Part shown: in pieces, positions 26,045 to 34,404 of the stretch
Numbering within the stretch: the stretch's first letter is position 1
Layout of the letters: the number at the start of each line of letters is the position of its first letter
Assembly: GCA_040758595.1 (NCBI GenBank)
Contig: JBFLVJ010000002.1
Span: 1 to 64,000, forward strand
Length of the DNA stretch: 64,000 bases
Direction: 5' to 3'
From: Bilamarchaeum sp040758595
GTDB taxonomy: Archaea; Micrarchaeota; Micrarchaeia; Anstonellales; Bilamarchaeaceae
Notes under the pieces: generated by a model
Databases searched by the model: none
The model's input: the letters and a program-made list of their open reading frames with translations, nothing else
Told to the model about the DNA's origin: nothing
Position numbers and translations under genes: made by a program

Positions 26045-26326
26045 ATGACAGAGACATTCGCGGAGAAGGAAGCGAGAGGGAAGAAAGCGCCAGGCATGCT
26101 CCCAAGTATATCCAGGGTGCAGGCGGATCACACGCCTCTCTCTTCGATGGCACTCGCATCCAGGCACATGCGCATCCAGACAGAGCAGACGAGGATGGGC
26201 TCCAAGGCCGTCTCCGCAGCAGATATCGACATGCGCATAGCAAACAACCTCTCCAGGCTCAGGACCGATTCCGCGGACATATCCAAGAGATTCCTCCAGA
26301 TGCTCGAGAGGGCCGGCACCGGGTAG
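26045..26326 (+). CDS. Small protein of unknown function
   Basis: A 93-residue basic protein, soluble by sequence, with a helical C-terminal half (about 55-90). GTGGGG precedes the ATG by a few bases, and TCTTTTATC near 26012 could be the TATA box. It ends 5 nt before the next gene, so the two form a pair. No family recognised. The frame is credible because of its spacing and the downstream partner. Confidence 0.6.
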   Translation: MTETFAEKEARGKKAPGMLPSISRVQADHTPLSSMALASRHMRIQTEQTRMGSKAVSAADIDMRIANNLSRLRTDSADISKRFLQMLERAGTG

Positions 26327-26331
26327 GTCGG

Positions 26332-26889
26332 ATGGAGCTCATAGCGGATGCCGCCAGTTTCTCTTCGGACAACAGGTTCAACGGATTCATGCTGCTCTCG
26401 CTCCTGTCGACGCCGCTTTTCATAATCTCGTTTTATCTGCTGATATCACCCCCGGAGCTGTTCGCCGATGCCAAGCCTGCCGCGCTGGCGTTCGTGATAG
26501 GGTCTTTCTTCGTGCTGCTGCTTCTTTGCCTCTTTCTCAAGACCCGCGGCCTAATATTTAAGGTCCCACTGCGCATATATGATGGGGGCATCCTCATCCA
26601 ATCGACGGCCCATATCAGGCCCAAACTCGTCAGATGGCAGGATCTGACATCGCTCGAGCTTTGGGAAGGGCTCTCCTATATGAAGACAAAAGGAGGCAGC
26701 ATCGCGCTCACATCCGAAGGAGAGGTAAAGACCGTGGAGCTCTTCAAGGACAAGGAGGCCCTCAAAACTTTCGTGAAGACCGTAAGGCCAGTAATGGAAG
26801 GGCATGGCCTGAAGATGGCCGCTGAGGATGAAGGCGGGTCGCACTACTCAGCCACCTTCCGCAGGAGCATCGTGCCGGTCCGGTTGTGA
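26332..26889 (+). CDS. Two-TM membrane protein with PH-like domain
   Basis: A 185-residue protein. Two hydrophobic segments (about 17-39 and 48-70) precede a beta-rich domain (about 75-160: KVPLRIYDGGILIQS...WQDLTSLELWEG) that resembles bacterial PH-type domains of small membrane proteins. I start it at ATG 26332, after the 93-residue gene; the open frame reaches to 26005 in a shadow frame. Degenerate GAAAC-type repeats begin at its stop codon. Function unknown. Confidence 0.75.
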   Translation: MELIADAASFSSDNRFNGFMLLSLLSTPLFIISFYLLISPPELFADAKPAALAFVIGSFFVLLLLCLFLKTRGLIFKVPLRIYDGGILIQSTAHIRPKLVRWQDLTSLELWEGLSYMKTKGGSIALTSEGEVKTVELFKDKEALKTFVKTVRPVMEGHGLKMAAEDEGGSHYSATFRRSIVPVRL

Positions 26890-26990
26890 GTTTCGTGTTT
26901 CGGGTCCAGTGTTCTGCATCCAAAACCCACAACTCTGAACCCAAAACCCGCAACAGGAAACCGGAGACTGGGTGCCGGAAACCCGCGAGC
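26888..26990. repeat. Degenerate GAAAC-type repeat tract
   Basis: About 100 bp between two convergent genes made of imperfect copies such as AAAACCC, GGAAACCGG and CCGGAAACCCG. No gene is seen in it. It belongs to the dispersed family described under findings. Confidence 0.7.
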
Positions 26991-26992
26991 AG

Positions 26993-27949
26993 CTATTCCA
27001 TCTCTATCGTGGCCGGCGGCTTGTTGGTGATGTCATACATCACGCGCCCGACCTCGCGGATCTCATTGGTCATCCTCGTGGATATCCTCTCCAGGACATC
27101 AGGCGGGACATGCGAGAAGTTGGCGGTCATGCCATCCAGGCTCCTCACCGCGCGGACGACGACCGTATACTGGTAGGCCCGCTCATCGCCCCGCACCCCG
27201 ACCGTCTTGGATGGGAGCAGGGCCGCGAAATACTGCCAGGGCTTCTCCATCTTGCCCGCGGCAGATGCGGCATCCAGTTCGCTCTCGACTATGTCGCAGG
27301 CTTCCTGCACGATCCTTACTTTCTGCTCTGTCACTTCCCCGACCACGCGGACCCCGAGGCCCGGTCCAGGGAACGGCTGTCTCTGGTATATGCTTTCCGG
27401 AAGCCCGAGCTCTTTCCCGACCATCCTCACCTCATGCTTGTAAAGGTCGCGCAGGGGCTCGCAGAGCTTGAGGTGCATGTTCTCAGGGAGTCCGCCGACG
27501 TTATGATGGCTTTTGATGGTATCCCTCCCCATGCCGCCGCTCTCTATCCAGTCAGGGGCTATAGTCCCCTGGATAAGGAAGGCCACATCGCTTTTCCTGG
27601 CTTCCTCCTCGAAAATCCTCACGAACACCTCGCCGATCATCTTCCTCTTCCTCTCCGGCTCGCTAATCCCCCGCAGGGCATCCAGGAATCTCTTCCTGGC
27701 ATCGACCACCTTAAGGTCGACTCCGACCGCCTTGGCTGTGGCACGGACCTTCTCGGTCTCGTTTTTACGCATGAGCCCGTTGTCCACATAGACCACATGT
27801 ATCTGGCCAGGGACCGCACGTGCCGCAAGCGTAGCTGCCACGAATGAATCGACCCCGCCTGATACGGCGGTTATCGCATGTCCGCTGCCCATCAGCCTCT
27901 TGATGTCCTTCTCCGACTGCTCGATGAATCGTTTGGGATCGAACGCCAT
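26993..27949 (-). CDS. guaAB: GMP synthase subunit B (ATP-pyrophosphatase)
   Basis: A 318-residue archaeal split GMP synthase subunit, which adenylates XMP and aminates it to GMP with ammonia from a separate glutaminase subunit. The PP-loop SGGVDS is near residue 30, and the dimer-domain signature RQPFPGPGLGVRV near 208. The C-terminus ends KPPATIEME, close to the family's PPATIEWE. The glutaminase subunit is not in this window. Its start lies directly after the stop of the Yip1-like gene, so both are probably transcribed together. Confidence 0.93.
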   Translation of the reverse strand: MAFDPKRFIEQSEKDIKRLMGSGHAITAVSGGVDSFVAATLAARAVPGQIHVVYVDNGLMRKNETEKVRATAKAVGVDLKVVDARKRFLDALRGISEPERKRKMIGEVFVRIFEEEARKSDVAFLIQGTIAPDWIESGGMGRDTIKSHHNVGGLPENMHLKLCEPLRDLYKHEVRMVGKELGLPESIYQRQPFPGPGLGVRVVGEVTEQKVRIVQEACDIVESELDAASAAGKMEKPWQYFAALLPSKTVGVRGDERAYQYTVVVRAVRSLDGMTANFSHVPPDVLERISTRMTNEIREVGRVMYDITNKPPATIEME

Positions 27950-28696
27950 TCACACACCTTCCAAAGACGCCCCCAGCATGGAGATTACCAGCTGGGAGCC
28001 ATAGAACCATATAGTCAATCTGATGATCATAAGCACGATATTTATCGCCATAGCATGGCCGAAACCGATGCCATGCACGATGCTGTAAGCCCTTCCCACG
28101 GTATATGCCATCAGGTACAGGAGCCCCACTATGCCGAGGATCGCAAGGGACAGGATCCAGAATCCCACCGGAGCCAGCAGATTCGCAGCGGTGGTCATGG
28201 ATATGGCGAGCCAGATCACAGAAGCGAGCAGCATCTGCTCTTCCAGCCTGCCCTTCCCCCCGGTGGCCCTTATGATCGCGAAAGCGATCCGCTCGGACAG
28301 GAGGTTCAACATCGTCAAAAGAAGCGCGTAGGTGATGAAATTGATCCCAGCCATCGGGACAATAGCTAAGAAGTCAGGGACAGCAAGAGGCTCGGAGGAT
28401 ATCTCCGAATATATCGTCGCCTCCATCTGGAGGACGTAGAGCATCTCTATGTTCGTCAGAAGCGAGAACACGAAAGCGAGCAGGCCGGCGGCGCCGAATA
28501 GGACCATCGCCAGCCTGAGGTCAGAGAAAGGCAGCACGCTCTTGAGCGCCTCATCGGCCCCGCGCGGGTCGAAAAGGCCCTTGGCCGCCTTCCATCCTGC
28601 CTTCATCCCCGCGGTGCTGGCGCCAAAGAGCCTCGGAGGGAAGTAGCCTGCATGGGCAGGGCTGGGACTGCCTCTCTTACTATCCTTTCCCGCCAT
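27950..28696 (-). CDS. Yip1-like multi-pass membrane protein
   Basis: A 248-residue protein with a 55-residue soluble front and about five membrane segments (near 62-82, 105-128, 155-175, 180-203 and 215-240). The pattern fits the Yip1/DUF1282 family of small membrane proteins; the assignment rests on layout and is moderate. It shares a divergent promoter with endonuclease Q, with a single CTTTAAATA midway between the two start codons. guaAB follows without a gap. Confidence 0.65.
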   Translation of the reverse strand: MAGKDSKRGSPSPAHAGYFPPRLFGASTAGMKAGWKAAKGLFDPRGADEALKSVLPFSDLRLAMVLFGAAGLLAFVFSLLTNIEMLYVLQMEATIYSEISSEPLAVPDFLAIVPMAGINFITYALLLTMLNLLSERIAFAIIRATGGKGRLEEQMLLASVIWLAISMTTAANLLAPVGFWILSLAILGIVGLLYLMAYTVGRAYSIVHGIGFGHAMAINIVLMIIRLTIWFYGSQLVISMLGASLEGV

Positions 28697-28716
28697 GGAA
28701 ACCTATCTCAGCCCGG

Positions 28717-28727
28717 CTTTAAATAGT
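28717..28727. promoter_or_regulatory. Shared divergent TATA between Yip1-like gene and endoQ
   Basis: CTTTAAATA centred at 28722 is 26 nt from each of the two divergent start codons (28696 and 28748). Both transcripts would be leaderless from one AT-rich element. Confidence 0.55.
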
Positions 28728-28747
28728 TTGTTGGCGAACTCTCCCCG

Positions 28748-29989
28748 ATGAAGGTCATCGCCGATCTCCACGTGCACAGCAAGTACGCGAGGGCCACCAG
28801 CCCGCGCTGCGACATCCCGGGCCTATCCGAGGGCGCGAAGACCAAAGGCATCGATGTCATGGCGAGCGGCGACTTCACCCATCCGGCCTACTTCCAGGAA
28901 CTCAAGCGGGATCTCAAGGAGGACGAGGGCGGGCTCTACCCTTATGCAGGAATCCGTTTCATCCTCTCGACCGAGATCAATGTGAGCTTCGAACTGGGGG
29001 GAAAGAACCGCAGGATGCACCATATCCTCCTGGCCCCTTCGCTAGATGTGGCCGCGCAGGTGAACGACCGGCTCGCCAGGTACGGAGACCTGGCCGAGGA
29101 TGGCAGGCCGACGCTGAAGATATCGAGCGCCGCGCTCGCAGAGGAGATGTTCGCGATATCCAAAGACATCATGATAATCCCGGCCCATATATGGACGCCC
29201 TGGTTCTCGCTTTTCGGCTCCAAGGGTGGGGTGGATTCGGTAGAGGAGGCATTCGAGGACCAGGCGAAGAACATCCATGCGGTGGAGACGGGCCTCTCGA
29301 GCGATCCTGGGATGAACTGGCTGGTCAGCGCTCTCGACCGCTATACGCTGGTCTCGAACAGCGACGCCCACAGCCTGCAGAAGCTGGGGCGGGAAGCGAA
29401 TGTGTTCGAACTGGAGACCATCACATACCGCTCCATCACGGACGCGATAAAGACAAGGGAGGGGTTCATCAAGACCTACGAATTCTATCCAGAAGAAGGC
29501 AAATACCACTATGACGGCCACCGCAAATGCGGCGTTGTGCTCTCTCCTCATGAATCCAAGGCCCGGGATGACATCTGCCCGGTATGCAAGAGGAAGCTGA
29601 CGGTGGGTGTGCTCCACCGCGTCATCGATCTGGCCGACCGTAAGATGGGCTTCAAGCCCGAAGGGGCTATCCCGTACCAGCATATCGTGCCTCTCCCTAC
29701 GGTAATATCCAAGGCGCTCAAGAAGGCCGAGACGGCGGCCGCGGTCGGCGAGGAGTACTCGAAACTCATACGTTATTTCGGCAATGAATTCGCCGTCTAC
29801 GAAGCGCCTGAGGACCAGCTGCGGCTGGCGACCTCAGCTGAGATAGCGGACGCGCTCGGGAAGGTCAACTCGGGCAAGGTCCGATGGATCCCGGGCCACG
29901 ACGGGGAGTTCGGAAGGCTCGTCCTGGACGACTCGAAGACGCTCAAGAGCGCCGTGGACCGAGGCCAGAAGAGCCTCTCTGATTTCTAG
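28748..29989 (+). CDS. endoQ: Endonuclease Q (PHP-domain DNA repair nuclease)
   Basis: A 413-residue protein of the archaeal endonuclease Q family, which cuts 5' of uracil, hypoxanthine and abasic sites. The PHP metal motifs are DLHVHSKYARATS (6-18), GDFTHP (about 40), IPAHIWTPWFSLFG (about 145) and SNSDAHS (about 200). A zinc finger with CGVVLSPHES...CPVCKRKL lies near 260-285, as in characterised members. Length fits the family. It could work in parallel with the endonuclease IV encoded at 23711. Its 3' end overlaps the converging DUF2085 gene by 47 nt. Confidence 0.88.
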   Translation: MKVIADLHVHSKYARATSPRCDIPGLSEGAKTKGIDVMASGDFTHPAYFQELKRDLKEDEGGLYPYAGIRFILSTEINVSFELGGKNRRMHHILLAPSLDVAAQVNDRLARYGDLAEDGRPTLKISSAALAEEMFAISKDIMIIPAHIWTPWFSLFGSKGGVDSVEEAFEDQAKNIHAVETGLSSDPGMNWLVSALDRYTLVSNSDAHSLQKLGREANVFELETITYRSITDAIKTREGFIKTYEFYPEEGKYHYDGHRKCGVVLSPHESKARDDICPVCKRKLTVGVLHRVIDLADRKMGFKPEGAIPYQHIVPLPTVISKALKKAETAAAVGEEYSKLIRYFGNEFAVYEAPEDQLRLATSAEIADALGKVNSGKVRWIPGHDGEFGRLVLDDSKTLKSAVDRGQKSLSDF

Positions 29990-30560
29990 CCATCGCGAAC
30001 CCGACGATGAGCGGAATCGCATAGAAGCTGGCTGCGAAACCGGCTATCCCTCCAGTGAGTATCCTCATCAGGTTGCTGCTCTCATAGACGAACGGCAGGA
30101 GCCCTAGCTCGGAGACGAGCTGCACCCCCCCGTCAAGGCCGATCGGCACCATGGCCAGCAGCAGGTAGATGGCAGGATATAGGGTCGGTTCGTCCAGCCT
30201 CCTGATCAAGGGGTATGCCAGGGCGCCGAGCAGCATCGCCCCGTAGAGGCCGAAGTCGCGTGCGCACACAGGCATCTTGTGCCCGACGACCGATCCCTCT
30301 TCCACCGCTACCGACTCGCGGTCCGCAATCTGGCTGACATACTCCCCTTCCTGGGGGGTGCAATCGGCTATCCAATACCAATGCCCCTCGCTGAAGACGC
30401 AGAGGGAGCGGGATAGCTTCTGGTGGCAGGTCGGTCCGAAGGCATCATAGGCCCAACGCATGTCCTGGCTGAAGGAAAGAAGCGGGATGGCGACTATGCT
30501 TCCCATGAGGGCTGATAGGATGAGAACGTATATGCCGTAAGCTAAATGGGTCCTTTCCAT
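29943..30560 (-). CDS. DUF2085-type membrane protein
   Basis: A 205-residue protein with about four membrane segments. The family marks are GPTCHQKLSRSLCVFSEGH (about 42) and MPVCARDFGLYGAMLLG (about 96), with conserved Cys-His, which suggest a metal or redox site at the membrane. Function of the family is unknown. The gene overlaps the end of endonuclease Q in convergent orientation. The last 12 residues lie in the overlap and are unlike the family. Confidence 0.78.
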   Translation of the reverse strand: MERTHLAYGIYVLILSALMGSIVAIPLLSFSQDMRWAYDAFGPTCHQKLSRSLCVFSEGHWYWIADCTPQEGEYVSQIADRESVAVEEGSVVGHKMPVCARDFGLYGAMLLGALAYPLIRRLDEPTLYPAIYLLLAMVPIGLDGGVQLVSELGLLPFVYESSNLMRILTGGIAGFAASFYAIPLIVGFAMARNQRGSSGLGPRRS

Positions 30561-30624
30561 CGGCGTATCCTTAGGAAGAAAGGTTTTTTAATTAATTTCC
30601 TGATTATTGACACAAGGTGATCGC

Positions 30625-30879
30625 ATGAGCACTAAGCTTTCGAGACTCTACGGGATGGACATCTTCACGGATGCCGGTAAGTTCATAGGGAACGCACAGG
30701 ACTTCATAGTCGACTTGGAGAGCGGAGAAGTCTCCAGGATCCTCATAGAGGCCCTTCCTATGGGCAAGGACGATGCCAAGAGGGCGCTGCGGGAGAAGAG
30801 CATCCTCTACAAGAACGTCAAATCGGTCGAGGATGTAATAGTGGTCAGCAAGGGCCCTGTGGCCATGAATGCCAAGTGA
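30625..30879 (+). CDS. PRC-barrel domain protein
   Basis: An 84-residue single-domain protein of the PRC-barrel type, common in archaea and often linked to RNA processing or cell division. The segment L-Y-G-M-D-I-F-T-D-A-G-K-F-I-G is typical. The chosen ATG 30625 follows AAGGTGATC, a strong ribosome site, whereas the frame opens six codons earlier. It precedes a small two-TM gene by 13 nt. Confidence 0.82.
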   Translation: MSTKLSRLYGMDIFTDAGKFIGNAQDFIVDLESGEVSRILIEALPMGKDDAKRALREKSILYKNVKSVEDVIVVSKGPVAMNAK

Positions 30880-30892
30880 ATAAGGTGCCCTC

Positions 30893-31084
30893 ATGGCAGG
30901 AACCGGGAAGAAGATCCTGATACTCATCCTTTCCCTGGTGATAGGGATCGGGGTGACGTTCTTCGGGACTTCGCTGGCCGGGCCGCTCCTCAAGATCGAC
31001 CAGATGATGCAGATCCTCATCGCGGTCGTCCTGACGATATTCACATACATCGCCTTCTACTACATGACCAAAGGCAGCGGTTAG
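30893..31084 (+). CDS. Small two-TM membrane protein
   Basis: A 63-residue protein with two hydrophobic helices (about 8-29 and 39-57) and a short Lys-containing tail. GGTG lies about 5 nt upstream of the start. It probably forms an operon with the PRC-barrel gene. Function unknown. Confidence 0.65.
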   Translation: MAGTGKKILILILSLVIGIGVTFFGTSLAGPLLKIDQMMQILIAVVLTIFTYIAFYYMTKGSG

Positions 31085-31087
31085 GCA

Positions 31088-31118
31088 TCGATTCTCTTTT
31101 CTTTCTATCTTTGTTTTA
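31088..31118 (+). terminator. T-rich tract after the PRC-barrel operon
   Basis: TTCTCTTTTCTTTCTATC follows the small membrane protein gene. It fits an archaeal T-tract terminator. Confidence 0.4.
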
Positions 31119-31190
31119 GCCAATGGTTTGAGGTCCTGAGGACCCATCCTGCCGGCGTTTTCTGCGCATCCCGCCCTGACTGCTTGGAGA

Positions 31191-31685
31191 TCAGGGTTCC
31201 CTCGCCATCTTTATCCAGCCGGCCACCTTCTTCTTCAGCTCCTCGTCAGGCTCCACGATGACCATGCCTTCCTCCGGCTGGCCGTAGATGATTATGTCGC
31301 CTTCCTTGGCAGCCATGATGAAGGCCAGCGCGGTCAGGTCCTCTTCACCCTCTATCAGTACGGCGCCTCCCTCATCAAGGAGCCTCGGCGCGTCAGCCAG
31401 TAACCGCTCCGAGAGCGTGCCGGGGGTGTTCTTGTACTTCTTGGGCTCCTTGAAGTGGAGCTCAAGTATCCTTATCATGCCGGGCTCGAGCCTCCTTCTC
31501 ATGAAGAGATGATCGAACACCGCAAGGTGGGGCCTGATCCCCATGGCCAGGAGTCCGAGGGTGCAGACATCCCCGACAGATACCAGCCTGCGGCTCTGGC
31601 CCAGCTCCTTAAGCCCCGTGAAATCGCTCTGCAGGCGTCCAAGGGGCGCCTTCAGCTCCTCTCTTACCTGCTCAGGTATGCGCAT
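31191..31685 (-). CDS. GTP-dependent dephospho-CoA kinase (DUF359 family)
   Basis: A 164-residue archaeal protein of the DUF359 family, shown in Thermococcus to phosphorylate dephospho-CoA with GTP, the last step of CoA synthesis. Family segments visible are VSVGDVCTLGLL (35-46), AVFDHLFMRR (about 55) and VLIEGEEDLTALAFIMAAKEGD followed by IIYGQPEEGMVIV (about 108-145). Length fits. No other CoA genes are near. Confidence 0.88.
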   Translation of the reverse strand: MRIPEQVREELKAPLGRLQSDFTGLKELGQSRRLVSVGDVCTLGLLAMGIRPHLAVFDHLFMRRRLEPGMIRILELHFKEPKKYKNTPGTLSERLLADAPRLLDEGGAVLIEGEEDLTALAFIMAAKEGDIIIYGQPEEGMVIVEPDEELKKKVAGWIKMAREP

Positions 31686-31734
31686 GGGGAGCTATCATTG
31701 CGGTCATTTATAAGTATGACTCCGGGAAACGAGG

Positions 31735-31832
31735 AAAACCGCTGCGGTTCCCTGTCCGGGGTCTCGTGTTTTGTGCGGGCCGCTCGGGAACCAGAAACCA
31801 GAACCGAGAACTCGAAACCCGAGACCGCCTAG
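31735..31832. repeat. Degenerate GAAAC-type repeat tract
   Basis: About 100 bp between DPCK and rpiA (both on the minus strand), built from GGAACCAGAAACCAG, CGAAACCCGAGAC and similar imperfect units. No gene seen. Confidence 0.65.
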
Positions 31833-31855
31833 ACGTTTCAGGTCCAGCAGGCGTC

Positions 31856-32506
31856 CTACAATATCCGGTGGCCCTTCCCGTTGCCGATTATTATCATGTC
31901 GAACTTGGTGAAGATGCCGTTCTCGATTATACCCGGGATGCTCTTGAGCCACCGCTCGGTCTCCTCTGGGTCCTCGAGCCTCATCTCGCAGTCGATGATG
32001 AAACTCCCGTTGTCGCTTATGACCGGGCCCAGTTTGCCTTTCGCGATCCGTATCCTGGGCTTGTGCTTCTTCAGCTGCCTCATGACCAGCGGCGCGGCGA
32101 AAGGCAGCACCTCCAGGTTCACCTCTCCTTCGAGCACACCTTCCTGCACCTTGCTCTCGTCGGCGATTATGATGAACTTCTTGGCATTATACCCGATTAT
32201 CTTCTCGCGGGTGAGCGCACCGCCCCCGCCTTTTAGCAGGGCGGTCTTGGTGACAGTGTCCGCCCCGTCCACCGCCAAATCTATCTCATCGATGGCGTCG
32301 GTCTCGGTCACGAATATGCCGTTCTCTATGGCGAGCATCCTCGAATCGAAAGATGTCGTCACGCAGGTGACCTTGAGCCCTTTGCGGACCTCCTCACCCA
32401 GGAGCTTGATGAATTCCCTGGCAGTGCTGCCGCTCCCCAGGCCTATGCACATCCCGTCCCTGACATGCTCCAATGCCGCTTTCGCGGCGTTCTTCTTGGC
32501 GTCCAT
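31856..32506 (-). CDS. rpiA: Ribose-5-phosphate isomerase A
   Basis: A 216-residue RpiA, which interconverts ribose 5-phosphate and ribulose 5-phosphate. Family motifs are GLGSGSTAREFI (22-33), the DEIDLAVDGAD segment (about 72) and KGGGGALTREKI (about 92), with the catalytic Glu/Lys region. Its start codon abuts the stop of the upstream 161-residue gene, so both are in one transcript. In archaea it supplies ribose phosphate for nucleotide synthesis. Confidence 0.93.
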   Translation of the reverse strand: MDAKKNAAKAALEHVRDGMCIGLGSGSTAREFIKLLGEEVRKGLKVTCVTTSFDSRMLAIENGIFVTETDAIDEIDLAVDGADTVTKTALLKGGGGALTREKIIGYNAKKFIIIADESKVQEGVLEGEVNLEVLPFAAPLVMRQLKKHKPRIRIAKGKLGPVISDNGSFIIDCEMRLEDPEETERWLKSIPGIIENGIFTKFDMIIIGNGKGHRIL

Positions 32507-32992
32507 CTAATCCATCCTGCTGAAAGCGACTCCTTTTCCGTCTTCCTGCCTCAGGACCTCGAGCACCTTGCTGTCCTTCCTGTCCGCCAGGGACACTTCC
32601 GTGAAACTCTCACCCACCCTGACAGTGATTATCCTGGGCCTGCCGTATAGGGTGGCCTGGATGCTGTATATCTTCTGGCGCTGGTTGTACCCGTATTGGA
32701 CCTGGCAGTCCTTGAATATGTCTTCCTTGAGGGTGCTGTTGACCTGGTGGAGCATCAATAGCTGGGAGTCCTTCATCCTGGACTTGAGGCCCGGGGTGCC
32801 GAGCAGGATATCCATCGCGCTGCTGAAGACCCGGCTCGCGTTCTGGGGCTGTTCAGTGACAGTGCTTTTCATCTCGCGCTTGGCTGCCACGAGCCTAGAT
32901 AGGTCGATGCCAGTCTTCTGCTGCACGTGCTTCGCCTCGGGCATCTCTTCCCGGGGCTTTATCATCTGCGGCCTTCTGTCCTCTTCAACCAT
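32507..32992 (-). CDS. Unknown soluble protein upstream of rpiA
   Basis: About 161 residues with a charged, likely disordered front (1-40) and a mixed alpha/beta C-terminal domain (about 65-160). I start it at ATG 32992, 8 nt after AAGGTG. It shares a divergent AT-rich promoter with alaX; start codons are 52 bp apart. No family recognised. Co-transcription with rpiA is probable because the genes touch. Confidence 0.7.
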   Translation of the reverse strand: MVEEDRRPQMIKPREEMPEAKHVQQKTGIDLSRLVAAKREMKSTVTEQPQNASRVFSSAMDILLGTPGLKSRMKDSQLLMLHQVNSTLKEDIFKDCQVQYGYNQRQKIYSIQATLYGRPRIITVRVGESFTEVSLADRKDSKVLEVLRQEDGKGVAFSRMD

Positions 32993-33043
32993 AGCATCGC
33001 CACCTTGATACAAATAATAATATTTTCCTGCATTTTTAACCCT

Positions 33044-33757
33044 ATGGGAGCCTTGCTCTATCTCGAAGACAGCTATCTGAAGGAGTGCGATGCGGCAGTC
33101 GTGTCTGCCGCTGGCAAAGAGCTGGTGCTAGAGCGCAACCTGTTCTACCCGAAGGGAGGCGGCCAGCCAAGCGACAGCGGCAGCATAAGCACAATCTCGG
33201 GTTCGCAGTTCCGGGTCTTGAACGTGCTCAAGAAGGACGGACGCATAGTCCACGAGCTGGACCGCGAATCCGGCCTTAAGCCCGGCGACAAGGTCCATTG
33301 CCGACTTGACTGGGAGCGGAGATACAAGCTCATGCGGATGCATACCGCCGCCCATGTGCTAGCCGCCACCATGCACATGGAGCTCGGGGCGTTGATAACC
33401 GGCAACCAAATAGAAGAGGACAAGACCCGCTTCGATTTCTCCATGCCTGGATTCGACAGGGCCAGATTCGATGAGATAGTCGTCAAGGCGAACGAGGCGC
33501 TCTCATCAGACACTGCCATCAAGGTGTATTCGCTCCCGCGCGATGAGGCGATGAGGATCCCCGGGGTGGTGAAACTGGCCGCTGCCCTCCCGCCTTCGAT
33601 AACCGAGCTGCGCATCGTAGAGATACCCGGCATAGACATCCAGGCCGACGGCGGCACCCATGTCCGTTCGCTCTCCGAGATCGGGCGCATCGAGGTGCTC
33701 AAGCTGGAGAACAAGGGCAGGGACAACAGAAGGATTTATTTTACCTTATACAGATAG
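33044..33757 (+). CDS. alaX: AlaX-type trans-editing protein
   Basis: A 237-residue relative of the editing domain of alanyl-tRNA synthetase, which removes serine or glycine wrongly attached to tRNA-Ala. Motifs are LFYPKGGGQPSDSG (about 28-41), MHTAAHVLAATMH (about 98; zinc-binding HxxxH) and GGTHVRSLSEIG (about 205). It has an N-terminal beta domain, so it is the AlaX-M type. ATG 33044 was chosen because the upstream part of the open frame overlaps the divergent gene. Cells here also encode full AlaRS at 55010. Confidence 0.88.
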   Translation: MGALLYLEDSYLKECDAAVVSAAGKELVLERNLFYPKGGGQPSDSGSISTISGSQFRVLNVLKKDGRIVHELDRESGLKPGDKVHCRLDWERRYKLMRMHTAAHVLAATMHMELGALITGNQIEEDKTRFDFSMPGFDRARFDEIVVKANEALSSDTAIKVYSLPRDEAMRIPGVVKLAAALPPSITELRIVEIPGIDIQADGGTHVRSLSEIGRIEVLKLENKGRDNRRIYFTLYR

Positions 33758-33776
33758 CGATATGAGGGGTGTTCAA

Positions 33777-34325
33777 ATGAATAGATTCAAGCTGACGAGT
33801 TTCTTGTTCATCATGCTCGGCGCGCTGGTCATGTTCGGTGCGGCCTATGTGGTCATAAGCTACGCCCAAGGCGTGATAGGCGCGATCGTCGATTTCGTCA
33901 CGACCAACGACTTCACCAAGCTCCAACAGTGCGGCGTGAACCCGCCCGGGGAGTTCAACAAGCTCAAGAGCGAATTCGCGACGCTCATCCTGCCGGCCCT
34001 TTATCTCGGGATCCCGGTCTTGCTGCTGGTCATATCGGCCCTGATGTTCCTTGCGGGATTCTATTATCACAAAGGCAAGCTCCAGGATGACAGTATGAAG
34101 GCGGAGCAGCTCGAGCGCGAGATGGTCCACAAGGTCGTGCAGAAGATGGAACGCGAGAAGCGCCCGGCAGCCAGGCGCGTCCTCCAGGGGCCTGAGGACG
34201 AGCCTGAAGAAGCACCGCGAGAAGAGGAAGAGGCGCCAGAAGAGGGGCCGGCGCAGGAGCCTGCAGATGAAGGGCCGGAAGAGAAGCCATCCAGATTCAA
34301 GCTGTTCGGCAAGAAAAAGAAGTGA
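33777..34325 (+). CDS. Two-TM membrane protein with charged tail
   Basis: A 182-residue protein. Two membrane segments (about 8-33 and 66-92) flank a 32-residue outer loop with one Cys. The rest is a cytoplasmic helix with E-Q-L-E-R-E, then a Glu/Pro-rich region and a KKKK end. GAGGGGTG sits about 5 nt before ATG 33777, and TTTATTTT near 33740 may be its TATA box. Family unknown. Confidence 0.68.
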   Translation: MNRFKLTSFLFIMLGALVMFGAAYVVISYAQGVIGAIVDFVTTNDFTKLQQCGVNPPGEFNKLKSEFATLILPALYLGIPVLLLVISALMFLAGFYYHKGKLQDDSMKAEQLEREMVHKVVQKMEREKRPAARRVLQGPEDEPEEAPREEEEAPEEGPAQEPADEGPEEKPSRFKLFGKKKK

Positions 34326-34329
34326 GGCT

Positions 34330-34355
34330 TCCGCCTCCTTTTCCCTTATTTTCCG
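34330..34355 (+). terminator. T/C-rich tract
   Basis: CCTCCTTTTCCCTTATTTTCC follows the stop of the membrane protein gene and may end transcription. Confidence 0.3.
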
Positions 34356-34404
34356 CGGAAATGAGCCGGCAAAAATGCCCCTCTATGGACCGCATTAAAT
34401 CCCT

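Noticed and set aside
25971..26243. 90-codon minus-strand frame upstream of the TPR gene
   Set aside because: It overlaps the promoter and the 93-residue plus-strand gene, and has no ribosome site.
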